Origin: CAYNST01 sp964434105
GTDB taxonomy: Bacteria; Pseudomonadota; Gammaproteobacteria; Pseudomonadales; Cellvibrionaceae
Direction of reading: 5' to 3'
Assembly (NCBI GenBank): GCA_964434105.1
Contig: CAYSTJ010000001.1
Location: 88,701 to 152,700, forward strand
DNA length: 64,000 nucleotides
This document shows positions 1 to 7,877 of the stretch, in pieces. The position numbers were made by a program, and so were the translations under genes. A model generated the notes under the pieces. That model was not told the origin of the DNA. It made no database searches and was given only the letters and a program-made list of their open reading frames with translations. Every line of letters starts with the position of its first letter. Position 1 is the stretch's first letter.

Positions 1-390
1 CAATAAGTTTTGCAACATAAATAGATCCTTGTTGTGTTGACGATGGCAATCTGGGCAGTGACAGCCTGCGCTGGACAGTTACCCTTTTATAGATACCGTA
101 GCGAGTGACATGCAGGCATCGAAAGCACCCCCCCTTTTTTTGTTCCCGCCATGCAGCGTCGTCGCGCCTGCCCGGAAACAAAAATTGACCTCACGCGGAA
201 CACCTGAACGTCAAATGCTACGGGTATATCATGTTGTCGATCGCAAACCGAAACCGGTGCGGTGCCTGCGCCGCGCGCAACGATGCCAGAATGACTTTCA
301 AAATTAAAGCAATTTGTCGCTATTCCACACCTGTCCTAACCGTTCAACGCCGTCCTAACCGTTCAGATGGTGTCCGGATTCGCCGCAGCG
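1..390. other. Intergenic region with degenerate mobile-element end
   Basis: I see no convincing gene here. The short open frame at 110-307 has no ribosome binding site and an unstructured composition. At about 333-381 two degenerate copies of the 'CCTAACCGTTCA' motif lie 21 bp apart and are followed by a GGTGTCCGGATT stretch. This resembles the left end of the dispersed 210-bp element family found elsewhere in the window, so it is probably an eroded copy. Confidence 0.5.
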
Positions 391-1914
391 TTAACTGAAG
401 GCGTTCACCAATTTGGATGATCTCGCGGATACACGTCGGGTACGGTCATAACGTGTTATCGGTTGCCCGTCATCGCGTGAAATAACCAGCGTAGCGCCAA
501 ATGTCTGAATATTCATAAAAATAAAACGACTGTCATGGGACAGGCAGACGCCCGTGAATTCGCTGCTGTTGTAATTATTAACAGCGAAAGGAAATAGTCT
601 GCCCTGCCTGTCCACCCCCATCAGCGCCTGTTCGCCAAAACCGTCCTCGCAGACATACAGGGTGCCATCGGCAGCAACACACAGATTATCCGGGTTTTGC
701 AGCAAACCGCCGCGGACCGATTCTACCAGCAGAGTGACCGTGTCGGTGCGGGGGCAGTAGGCCCAGATTTGCCCCATCCCGTCATCCCCGCCGGCGGTGG
801 CAGAAAAATACACCAGACCGTTGCCGAACCATGCGCCTTCGCCGCGGGCAAAAATAGCAGCACCTTTGATTTGACCTTCCCGGCGAACGGTATCCTGCGC
901 GGGATCAACATCGTCGATTGGTACCCATTCGACATGCAGTGGCTGCCCGAGAAACGACTTCAGGCCGCGACGGGTATCGACGCCGGCATCATTGTACGGC
1001 AACTTTGCACCGTCACAGATGGCCGCTACGCGGTCAATGGACATGGCATAGAGCTGGCCGCCCCGTTGCAGATCACCAAACCGGGATGGGCGAATGACTT
1101 TCGGAACAAAGCGATAGAAAAGCCCGTCCGGCCGGTCCTCCGTCTGATAGATATACCCACTGCGGGGGTCACAGGCGACGGCTTCATGGTTAAAACGGCC
1201 CATGGCGACCAGCGGGACAGGTTCGACCGGTTCCCCGAGCGCGGCCGGCACTTCAAAATTGTAGCCATGCCGGCGGGCCAGGCGGCGGTCGTAATGCGGA
1301 GTGGCAATGGTTTCTTCGCAGCTTATCCACGAGCCCCAGGGTGTGGCACCGCCTGCGCAGTTGCGTAATGTGCCCGCCAGCGAGATGTAATCGTGGACCA
1401 GTTCGCCCTGGTGGTTCAGGATAAGTGTGGTCGTCCCGCCACCACCGAATTTTGTATCCTTTATAAAAGGATCATAGGTTTTGCCGTTGGCGGCTACGCA
1501 GCCGGCGCTGTTGCCAAAGTGATTCTCGGCAAAATCCAGCTCATGGTTGCGCACCAGCCGATAATGACCGCCCGGTGCGCGAAAACAGGCCATGCCATCG
1601 TGGCATGCCGGCACCCGGGCGCCATCGCCCATTGTCTGGCCCGTCAGGGATATGGCGCGGTAAGAAAAACCCGAGGGCAGTCGCAGCAATGGAACGTCAC
1701 GCAGATCGCCGACCGCTGTCGCGTCCAGCTGTGCGGCATTAAGCGGCAGACTTGCCCGCAGTTTGCCAAAGCCTTCCGTGGATCCGTTGACCAGGCAGGG
1801 GCGCTGACCCGGTGCAACCGCATCAGCCCGCAACCGGAGCAACGGAGCCAAAGCGGTCCCCGCTGCCGATGCGGCGACTGCCGAAATAAACTGCCGGCGA
1901 CCGATAACGGACAT
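391..1914 (-). CDS. PhoX-family (DUF839) phosphatase, Tat-exported
   Basis: Predicted periplasmic PhoX-type phosphatase (DUF839 family), a calcium/iron-dependent enzyme class that releases phosphate from organic esters. The protein (507 aa) begins with a twin-arginine signal (GRRQFISAV near residue 6, followed by an Ala-rich stretch). It carries family-type segments: an RNHE motif, a GGTTTL segment, a 'GGATPWGSWISCEET' segment, 'GRFNHEAVA', 'TEDRPDG' and 'NPDNL'. I chose the start at 1914 because a GGAGAG box sits about 7 nt upstream and it puts the RR motif at the right distance; a longer frame to 2001 lacks these features. It stands alone with no pho regulator nearby. No Pho box was recognised. 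Substrate specificity within DUF839 cannot be read from the sequence. Confidence 0.85.
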   Translation of the reverse strand: MSVIGRRQFISAVAASAAGTALAPLLRLRADAVAPGQRPCLVNGSTEGFGKLRASLPLNAAQLDATAVGDLRDVPLLRLPSGFSYRAISLTGQTMGDGARVPACHDGMACFRAPGGHYRLVRNHELDFAENHFGNSAGCVAANGKTYDPFIKDTKFGGGGTTTLILNHQGELVHDYISLAGTLRNCAGGATPWGSWISCEETIATPHYDRRLARRHGYNFEVPAALGEPVEPVPLVAMGRFNHEAVACDPRSGYIYQTEDRPDGLFYRFVPKVIRPSRFGDLQRGGQLYAMSIDRVAAICDGAKLPYNDAGVDTRRGLKSFLGQPLHVEWVPIDDVDPAQDTVRREGQIKGAAIFARGEGAWFGNGLVYFSATAGGDDGMGQIWAYCPRTDTVTLLVESVRGGLLQNPDNLCVAADGTLYVCEDGFGEQALMGVDRQGRLFPFAVNNYNSSEFTGVCLSHDSRFIFMNIQTFGATLVISRDDGQPITRYDRTRRVSARSSKLVNAFS

Positions 1915-2090
1915 GAGCTCTCCAGCGTGAGAAATAAGTCGGTTCGCATACGTCCTGTGTGGCCGTATAACGTTGCCCGCCCCGGCAACAAATATGCGCA
2001 CGCGCAGGCCCGGACACGGACCGATTTGCAGGCAGGGCGAAGCATAGCAATCCTGGCCGTTTTAAAAATGCGATGAAGGCACAGTTTGTT

Positions 2091-2130
2091 ATGCCCGGCC
2101 CGTTTTGATGATGCCTGGCCCGTTTTGATG
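2091..2130. repeat. Tandem 20-bp direct repeat
   Basis: Two adjacent 20-bp copies of ATGCCYGGCCCGTTTTGATG with a single C/T difference. A partial third relative (CCTGGCCGTTTT) lies at about 2052-2063. It is located between the PhoX-like gene and the HEAAH lipoprotein gene. Function unknown. Confidence 0.8.
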
Positions 2131-2194
2131 GTGGGTCATTACGGCAAACGTTCGCGTAACGCAGGCTCAAGGCCCGCGCTGATGAATACACGGT

Positions 2195-3169
2195 TTATGG
2201 CGGCGTGGCACATCGTATTCCGGAATGCGCGGGTTCGTAACTTATCGCTCTGGCCGGATGCGGCTCCGGGTTGTCTAACGGTGGCTGCGTGGTTTTCGCC
2301 GCCGCGGGGACGCTGGTATCGCAGTGGGAGGACCGGCCCGGGTCCCGACTTCGATGTGCCCCGATTGCACCGGAGATATGGCCGGGAACGGCCATCAAAT
2401 AGGCACCGGGCGTGCCGGAGAATGCGGCGACGCCCAGATAGGTCCCGTAGGCGGGATGCAAAACACGATAGGTATCCCTCAGATTATCGGTCTGGCATTC
2501 GGCCTGCAGGTAACTGAGCGCATCACGGGTTGCCACCGCCTCATAATACAGCGGTGCCAGTGGCAGGTTATACAGCGCCGCATGCAGCCCTTTGTACTTC
2601 CGGCGATTAAAGTCCTTGGCATGGGCCGCCTCGTGCAATGCGACGCCGATCTCGTCGGAAAAGAGGCTGATGGTGTTGGTGTACGGGTTGTAGTGGTCAC
2701 CACCGGTAATTCGCCCCGGCATAAACGTATACCCCAGCACATTGAAGATACCAATGGTATAGCGCCAGACTGCACCGACCTCGCGGTTTTTGAACAGTCG
2801 CGACCACTGCCGGCCCGGCGCATAGGCGTTGACGAGCACCAGAACATCGTCAAGGTCATTTTTTTCGAGGTACTGCACCGTGGCGGTGACCGTCTCATCG
2901 GAAATGCGGTGGCTGTCGATGTCAGTGTCCCAGATCAGCAATTTGGCGAGCAGACTGCTGGGCCAGATCCAGCCGGAGGCATCCAGCAACCGATGTGGGC
3001 GGCCGATAACGACCTGGTCGTCGCTGGCGAGCGGCGGCGCCCGTTCGCTGCTGATATTGGGGTGCCCATACTGGTAGGGCGGAGCTGATGCGCAGCCGCT
3101 CAGGAACCCGCCGGTGACGATCAGCAACAGGCGCCATCGTAACCGCAGGACTGCTTCCAAAAATTGCAT
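2195..3169 (-). CDS. Lipoprotein with HEAAH putative zinc-site
   Basis: 324-aa predicted lipoprotein of unknown function. A signal peptide with hydrophobic core ends in the lipobox LSGC (Cys26). The mature part contains HEAAH at residues 179-183, flanked by 'SDEIGVAL' and 'AKDFNRR'. This resembles the HExxH zinc-binding helix of metalloproteases, but the rest matches no family I recognise. A Gly/Ala/Pro-rich hydrophobic stretch lies at about 240-270, and the last 50 residues are Pro/Ser/His-rich and probably disordered. An AAGG box lies upstream of the ATG. It is divergent from tpx, with about 110 bp between the starts. Whether it is an active peptidase is open; no third zinc ligand can be assigned with confidence. 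Confidence 0.7.
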   Translation of the reverse strand: MQFLEAVLRLRWRLLLIVTGGFLSGCASAPPYQYGHPNISSERAPPLASDDQVVIGRPHRLLDASGWIWPSSLLAKLLIWDTDIDSHRISDETVTATVQYLEKNDLDDVLVLVNAYAPGRQWSRLFKNREVGAVWRYTIGIFNVLGYTFMPGRITGGDHYNPYTNTISLFSDEIGVALHEAAHAKDFNRRKYKGLHAALYNLPLAPLYYEAVATRDALSYLQAECQTDNLRDTYRVLHPAYGTYLGVAAFSGTPGAYLMAVPGHISGAIGAHRSRDPGRSSHCDTSVPAAAKTTQPPLDNPEPHPARAISYEPAHSGIRCATPP

Positions 3170-3281
3170 TAAAAAACCTTATTCTGATGGGTGTGTGTAA
3201 GGATAATAGCAAACCGGTTAAACTGCGGGCGCGTACAATGCGCAACTCATTCGACACTCAACGCATCTCAAAGGATCTTCC

Positions 3282-3776
3282 ATGACAACTGTAACCCTTA
3301 AGGGCAACAAAATCGAAACGATCGGTAAGCTGCCGGAGACTGGTTCCGCAGCGCCCGATTTTACACTGGTCAAGCCGGATCTGTCGGAAGTCTCGCTGCA
3401 GGATTTCCGTGGGCGCCGGCTGGTTCTCAATATTTTTCCTTCCATTGATACCGGTACCTGCGCCATGTCAGTGCGCGCCTTCAACGAGCAGGCGACCGGA
3501 CTGGAAAATACCGATGTGCTGTGTGTATCCATGGACCTTCCATTTGCCCTGGGACGTTTCTGTGGTGCGGAGGGGATAAAAAATGTGGCGGCGGTCTCGG
3601 GATTCCGATCCAGTTTCGGCGAAGATTATGGGCTGACATTCCGGACGGGCCCGCTGCAGGGGCTGTATTCCCGGTGCGTGGTTGTGATCGATGAATCCGG
3701 TAAGGTTATTTACTCGGAGCAGGTTGCAGAGACCGCCGACGAGCCCAACTACGCCGCGGCAATAAAAGCGCTGTAA
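3282..3776 (+). CDS. tpx: Thiol peroxidase Tpx
   Basis: 164-aa atypical 2-Cys peroxiredoxin (Tpx family) that reduces hydrogen and alkyl peroxides using thioredoxin. The peroxidatic cysteine is Cys60 in 'FPSIDTGTC' and the resolving cysteine is Cys94 in 'GRFCGAEG', which is the spacing typical of Tpx. The N-terminal VTLKGN start and the C-terminal 'EPNYAAAIKAL' also match the family, and length is normal. The ATG is preceded by an AAGGA box. The gene is a single unit, divergent from the lipoprotein gene at 2195-3169. The roughly 110-bp spacer must hold both promoters, but no OxyR site could be assigned by eye. Confidence 0.96.
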   Translation: MTTVTLKGNKIETIGKLPETGSAAPDFTLVKPDLSEVSLQDFRGRRLVLNIFPSIDTGTCAMSVRAFNEQATGLENTDVLCVSMDLPFALGRFCGAEGIKNVAAVSGFRSSFGEDYGLTFRTGPLQGLYSRCVVVIDESGKVIYSEQVAETADEPNYAAAIKAL

Positions 3777-4127
3777 TACATGCTGGACGTTTGTCGTGTG
3801 CCCGAACGGGTTCGTTAGCGGGAAGTAATCTGCAGGACTCGCTTGCCGGCCGGGCCGGCCATCAGGTTCATCGGCCCGGAGGTAAATGGGCATCCGGTGC
3901 GCTGGAATTCAAAGTTTGCGCCTGGCAGCCCGGATTTAACAGGTTACACACCAGACGCTTTGCAGAATGTCAGGCCGCTGCACATGGGACAGATTTGCAG
4001 AGATGGGACGGTCCGCCGGAAACGGCCCGACGGCGGCGGAACACAATACCGGTCCCGTGCGAACGATCGGGGTGGTTCCGACACTCGGGTTGTTCAGGCA
4101 GGCAAGCCAGCGCGGTATCAGCCGCGC

Positions 4128-4166
4128 ATGTATCACCCGCACATTTATCACCCGCACATTTATCAA
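4128..4166. repeat. 15-bp tandem repeat, 2.6 copies
   Basis: Units ATGTATCACCCGCAC, ATTTATCACCCGCAC and a partial ATTTATCAA follow one another directly. The repeat abuts the 3' end of the small reverse-strand gene 4163-4360. A one-unit change would be in frame in any overlapping reading frame. Confidence 0.8.
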
Positions 4167-4360
4167 TAGCCCGGCAGGTTGTCGATCGGCTCCATTGCAC
4201 CTTCATGGAAGATGGCTTCGCGCAATACGTCGCCATCGGCCGGCGTCCCCGCAGATTCAGTATCGGCGGTCGGTTTCCGGGCATCTCCTTTTACTTCTTT
4301 GGCTGGTTCGGAACCCTTTGGAATAACGGGTGGAAAAGCGGTGGAACTTTTTAAAGTCAT
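4163..4360 (-). CDS. Small hypothetical protein (65 aa)
   Basis: Short frame beginning MTLKSSTAFPPVIP and ending DNLPGY, rich in Pro, Glu, Lys and Asp, and probably disordered. It has no signal peptide or membrane segment. What speaks for it is a good AGGAGA ribosome binding site about 9 nt upstream of the ATG. I do not recognise the family. It lies in an otherwise gene-poor stretch between tpx and tcdA, next to a 15-bp tandem repeat. It may be a genuine small protein or a chance frame. Confidence 0.4.
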   Translation of the reverse strand: MTLKSSTAFPPVIPKGSEPAKEVKGDARKPTADTESAGTPADGDVLREAIFHEGAMEPIDNLPGY

Positions 4361-4878
4361 TTAGACGTCTCCTGCAATACTGATTATTTGCGAAGTTTGG
4401 CGCCACCGTCACGTTGGTGGCGTTTGAATTTGTCTTTCGGTCCGTGAGGGCAGACAGCCCGGTGAATTTTGAATGTGCTCATTATTTGAGCGAAAATCCC
4501 TGTTGAAAAACTAAAATTGATCAAGAGTTATACCAACTTTCAATTAACGCTACCTGAACCAATCATTACTGTATTTGAATTTTGGGAATTGTACCCAAAT
4601 TGTTCGACTTGTGTACACAGTAGGTGCCGCCAAATTATCGTATTAATATTAGGTTGCGTATGTGAGACTTCCGTTGCTTCCGATCAAAATTCGTACAGTG
4701 TGAATAGGCGTACCATTCCCTATAGTTGCGCGCTGGATAAAATTCCTTTACAAGCTGCTGTTTCACTTTAGTACAGGATAGAAGTTCCCATGTTACGTAG
4801 CAGACGAGTACGCTTCAACCGTCAATCACAAACAGGCGTTTTTGCGGCATTATTCCGGTCAGTTTCTGGGGTGTCGCT
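4361..4878. other. AT-rich intergenic region with a hairpin
   Basis: No convincing gene. A perfect 7-bp inverted repeat (CGCCACC at 4401-4407, GGTGGCG at 4416-4422, 8-nt loop) lies upstream of the small reverse gene. The segment 4500-4780 is clearly more AT-rich than its surroundings. An open frame at 4517-4771 begins with TTG, lacks a ribosome binding site and resembles nothing known, so I do not call it. Confidence 0.5.
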
Positions 4879-5691
4879 TTGAGCATTCAACTTTCAGAAG
4901 ATTATCTGTACCGGTTTGGTGGATTGGGGCGCCTTTATGGGCAGCACGCCCTGACCTGGCTGGCACAGGCACACGTTGCTGTGGTTGGTCTGGGCGGCGT
5001 AGGCAGCTGGGCCGCCGAAGCGCTCGCGCGCTCCGGGATCGGACAATTGACACTGATGGATCTTGACGACGTTTGCATCACCAATACCAACCGGCAATCC
5101 CACACGCTGGCATCCACCGTGGGGCAATCCAAACTGAGCGCCACCTCGGATCGGTTGCTGCAAATCAATCCGGAGCTGGTGGTAAACGGCGTTGACGATT
5201 TTTTGTCCACCCGCAATATGACCGCCTGTATTGGAAAGCAGCACGATGTCGTCATCGATGCGACCGATGCGACCCAGACAAAAGCCGCGCTGGCCGCCTA
5301 TTGCAGTGCCGCCAAAATACGACTGGTCATGGTAGGCTCGTCCGGCGGCAAGCGGGACCCGGGAAAAATCGCGGTTGCCGACCTGGCGCGAACCGACAAC
5401 GATCCGTTGCTGGCACGCATCCGGGCCCGGTTGTACCAGCAGCATAACTTCGCAAGGGATAGCCGGCGCAAATTCCGAATTGACGCAGTCTACTCGACGG
5501 AACGGATGGTTTACCCGAAACCTGACGGCAGCGTGTGCGAACGCAAGCAGTTCGTTCAGGGTGGCACGCGGCTGGACTGTACCACCGGTTATGGCTCTTC
5601 GGTTATGGTAACCGGCAGCTTCGGCTTTGTCGCTGCCGCACGGGCCGTAGAGCGCGTACTGCATGCGAAAGCCGGTGCCCGGCAGCGATAG
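4879..5691 (+). CDS. tcdA: tRNA threonylcarbamoyladenosine dehydratase TcdA
   Basis: 270-aa E1-like (ThiF/MoeB fold) enzyme that dehydrates t6A37 of ANN-decoding tRNAs to the cyclic ct6A form. It shows the N-terminal 'RFGGLGRLYG' segment typical of TcdA/CsdL and the ATP-binding glycine loop 'VVGLGGVGS' at about 35-43. Further features are 'DLDDVCITNTNRQ', 'DATDA' and the C-terminal 'GYGSSVMVTGSFGFVAA'. The likely start is TTG at 4879, eight residues before the conserved YLYRFGG; no good ATG exists nearby. It faces the convergent TatD-family gene with 47 bp between the stops. No csdA/csdE partner is present in the window. Confidence 0.93.
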   Translation: MSIQLSEDYLYRFGGLGRLYGQHALTWLAQAHVAVVGLGGVGSWAAEALARSGIGQLTLMDLDDVCITNTNRQSHTLASTVGQSKLSATSDRLLQINPELVVNGVDDFLSTRNMTACIGKQHDVVIDATDATQTKAALAAYCSAAKIRLVMVGSSGGKRDPGKIAVADLARTDNDPLLARIRARLYQQHNFARDSRRKFRIDAVYSTERMVYPKPDGSVCERKQFVQGGTRLDCTTGYGSSVMVTGSFGFVAAARAVERVLHAKAGARQR

Positions 5692-5738
5692 ACGTGGCCA
5701 ATATAACGGTTCGATCCGGCAGTTGTGTCGATAAAGCG

Positions 5739-6518
5739 TCAACAGACCCTGAACACGTTCTGAAAATTGCGTGTTGTGACGGTAAGAATCCGCGCCGGCG
5801 ACTCGTTTCGCAGTTCGGCGAGGGCTTCGCAGATCAACGGGATATTCTCCGGGCTGTTGCGTTTACCCTGGCGTCCGCTCAAGGGCATGTCCGGCGCGTC
5901 ACTTTCAAGAAGAAGGGACTCCAGGGGAATTCCTGCCAGGGCCGCTCGCGTTTTATGGGCGCGTTCATAGGTTATGCTGCCGCCGACGCCAAGGTAAAAT
6001 CCCATGGCACAGTAGGTTTGCGCCAGTTGCAGGCTGCCGTTAAACGCATGGATAACGCCGCCTTTTACGGGATATCGCTTCAGCAACCGAATCAACGGAT
6101 TGTGCGCACGAACACAGTGGATAACGATGGGTAGCTCCAATTCCCGGGCGACCTGAAGATGCCATTCAAGCACTGCCTCCTGTCGGGCCATGGGCAGATC
6201 AATCCGCTTGTCCAGGCCGCATTCGCCTATGGCTCGGCATCCGGTCTGTGCTGCCGCGGCTTTTAATGCCCGGGTCAGGGGTTCATGGTGAACAGGTTCG
6301 GCCTGTTGCGCAATCCACCACGGGTGCAGACCGACTGCAAAGAACAGGCCGGCGTAAGTCCTGTGCAGTTGCGGCAGGCGCGTCCATTGGGAGGGCTCAA
6401 TGCCGGGCACCAGCATGTACCTCATGGCATTATTGTGACACGCCCGCCACACGGCATCGCGGTCCACGTTGAAATCTTCAAAGTCGAAATGACAGTGGCT
6501 GTCGGCCCATTGGTCCAT
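5739..6518 (-). CDS. TatD-family metal-dependent DNase
   Basis: 259-aa TatD-family hydrolase (TIM barrel, two divalent metals). The family motifs are all present: 'DSHCHFD' near the N-terminus, 'GECGLD', 'VIHC', 'IHAFNGS' and 'ESDAPDM'. Divergence from TatD proper and the 'SPENIP' C-terminal segment suggest a YjjV-like member. I prefer the ATG at 6518, which has an AGGATG box about 10 nt upstream, over the ATG at 6530, which would have none. Immediately upstream lies a perfect 7-copy heptanucleotide repeat that would sit in the 5' leader or promoter. It is transcribed towards tcdA. Confidence 0.9.
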   Translation of the reverse strand: MDQWADSHCHFDFEDFNVDRDAVWRACHNNAMRYMLVPGIEPSQWTRLPQLHRTYAGLFFAVGLHPWWIAQQAEPVHHEPLTRALKAAAAQTGCRAIGECGLDKRIDLPMARQEAVLEWHLQVARELELPIVIHCVRAHNPLIRLLKRYPVKGGVIHAFNGSLQLAQTYCAMGFYLGVGGSITYERAHKTRAALAGIPLESLLLESDAPDMPLSGRQGKRNSPENIPLICEALAELRNESPARILTVTTRNFQNVFRVC

Positions 6519-6540
6519 CGAAGCATGCATCCTGTTTGTT

Positions 6541-6589
6541 GATTGTTGATTGTTGATTGTTGATTGTTGATTGTTGATTGTTGATTGTT
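6541..6589. repeat. Heptanucleotide microsatellite (GATTGTT)x7
   Basis: Seven perfect head-to-tail copies of GATTGTT, read as AACAATC on the reverse strand. The tract lies 22 bp upstream of the preferred start of the TatD-family gene. The position, perfection and unit length are what one expects of a slippage-prone tract in a promoter or leader. Confidence 0.95.
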
Positions 6590-6678
6590 GGTTGGATACC
6601 TTTTTGCAATCATGCGTTGTAAGCGACCGATCTGCGCATTCGTCGGTGCTTAACCGGTATGTTACGCAAAAACGTAAG

Positions 6679-6735
6679 GTAACTATTCAGCGCTGAACCT
6701 AAAACGTAACTGTTCAGCTCGTGTCGTAACTATTG
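6679..6735. mobile_element. Remnant of the GTAACTATTCAGC element
   Basis: Contains GTAACTATTCAGC, then GCTGAACC, then GTAACTGTTCAGC and GTAACTATTGA in quick succession. It is a cluster of terminal/subterminal repeats of the dispersed MITE family with no element body. It lies directly upstream of the SDR gene, whose start is 18 bp downstream. Confidence 0.7.
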
Positions 6736-6752
6736 AAATACGAGGAATAATC

Positions 6753-7559
6753 ATGCCATCACAATACCTCACGGGACAGCGTGCTTTGGTAACCGGAGCG
6801 AATACAGGCATTGGTCGTGCGGTGGCGGTTGCACTGGCTGCGGCCGGCGCAAAAACGGTCATCAATTTTTTGCAGGACGAAGTCGCTGCGCTGGAGGTTG
6901 TCGACGAGATACAGCGCGCCGGTGGCCAGGCCATGGCGCTACAGGCCGACGTCAGTTCAGAGAGCCAGGTAAAAGGGATGTTCACGCGGATGATTGACGC
7001 CTGGGGCAGCATTGACATTCTTGTCAACAACGCCGGTATTCAGGTGGATGCACCTTTCGTCGGGATGACCCTCGAACAATGGCAAAAGGTCATCGACGTC
7101 AACCTGACGGGGCAGTTTCTCTGCGCACGCGAAGCTGCCGGTGAGTTTATACGCCGCGGCATTCAGGCAGACATTTCACGGGCAGCCGGCAAAATGATTT
7201 TTATTTCATCTGTGCATGAAATAATTCCGTGGGCGGGGCATGTCAATTACGCCGCGTCCAAAGGCGGTGTGGGCATGCTGATGCGTTCCATCGCCCAGGA
7301 GCTGGCCGAAAAGGCTATTCGGGTCAACAGTATTGCACCGGGGGCAATCCGTACTTCCATCAATCGCAGCGCGTGGGGTACACCGGAGGCCGAAGCCCAG
7401 ACCAACCTGTTGATTCCCTACGGGCGGCTTGGTTTGCCCGAGGACATCGGCAAGGCGGCGGTATGGCTGGCGTCGGACGAGTCGGATTATGTCACGGGGG
7501 AAACCCTCTATGTGGATGGTGGCATGACCCTGTATCCCGGATTCAGGGAAGGCGGCTGA
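6753..7559 (+). CDS. SDR oxidoreductase, glucose 1-dehydrogenase-like
   Basis: 268-aa classical short-chain dehydrogenase. The cofactor loop is 'TGANTGIGRAVA' at residues 14-25. 'NNAGIQ' and the active-site Ser in 'IFISSVHE' are present, as is the catalytic Tyr/Lys pair in 'YAASKGG'. The C-terminal 'YVTGETLYVDGGM' matches the glucose 1-dehydrogenase-like SDR subgroup, but substrate cannot be fixed from sequence. GAGGAAT lies about 6 nt upstream of the ATG. It appears monocistronic or co-transcribed with the small frame at 7649. Remnants of the mobile repeat precede it. Confidence 0.9.
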   Translation: MPSQYLTGQRALVTGANTGIGRAVAVALAAAGAKTVINFLQDEVAALEVVDEIQRAGGQAMALQADVSSESQVKGMFTRMIDAWGSIDILVNNAGIQVDAPFVGMTLEQWQKVIDVNLTGQFLCAREAAGEFIRRGIQADISRAAGKMIFISSVHEIIPWAGHVNYAASKGGVGMLMRSIAQELAEKAIRVNSIAPGAIRTSINRSAWGTPEAEAQTNLLIPYGRLGLPEDIGKAAVWLASDESDYVTGETLYVDGGMTLYPGFREGG

Positions 7560-7648
7560 TCGCGGTAAGGGTCAGCCCCGGGGGTGGACGGCGATCCGGG
7601 CACTGAACTTGCAGCCACCGTTTTATCGCTATGTGATTACCCGCTACG

Positions 7649-7864
7649 GTGAAGACGATGCCTTATGATACCCCCGATTCGATGGACCACCCGGACGCAA
7701 TGCCCGACCGGGCAGAATTACTCTACAAGGCGAGTTTTAATCGTGCCTGGGGCGACGCAGAGGGGTGTTTGCGGCGGCAGGTGGAAATTGCGCATAAAAA
7801 TGCAATTTCTGCAGTGGCGAGAAAATTTTGCAAAACCGGGGCCGGTGCCTGGATAAAAGTGTGA
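7649..7864 (+). CDS. Small hypothetical protein (71 aa)
   Basis: Short frame with GTG start (an in-frame ATG lies at 7658), acidic at the N-terminus and basic at the C-terminus, with no signal or membrane segment and no family I recognise. It ends 13 bp before the DMT permease gene and could be its upstream cistron. The ribosome binding site is weak, so this may be a chance frame. Confidence 0.35.
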   Translation: MKTMPYDTPDSMDHPDAMPDRAELLYKASFNRAWGDAEGCLRRQVEIAHKNAISAVARKFCKTGAGAWIKV

Positions 7865-7877
7865 AGCTGACCGGCGG

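Noticed and set aside
110..307. 65-aa open frame at the window start
   Set aside because: No ribosome binding site, atypical composition (Pro/Arg-rich) and no family resemblance; the region also carries an eroded mobile-element end.
3791..4354. 187-aa forward frame downstream of tpx
   Set aside because: Low-complexity, Arg/Gly-rich translation that overlaps other frames, lacks a ribosome site, and covers the better-supported reverse small gene with an AGGAGA box.
4163..4360. Small gene considered as a RiPP (lasso-type) precursor
   Set aside because: The C-terminus starts with a Gly and has an Asp seven residues on, but the leader lacks the conserved Thr and there are no cyclase or protease genes nearby; tcdA is a housekeeping E1-like enzyme.
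4517..4771. 84-aa frame in AT-rich DNA
   Set aside because: TTG start without ribosome site and no recognisable pattern; probably a by-product of the AT-rich composition.
6541..6589. Heptamer tract considered as CRISPR-like or coding (Asn/Gln repeat)
   Set aside because: Units are contiguous with no spacers, and the Asn-Asn-Gln-Gln frame across it has no start signal; it is a simple microsatellite upstream of the nuclease gene.
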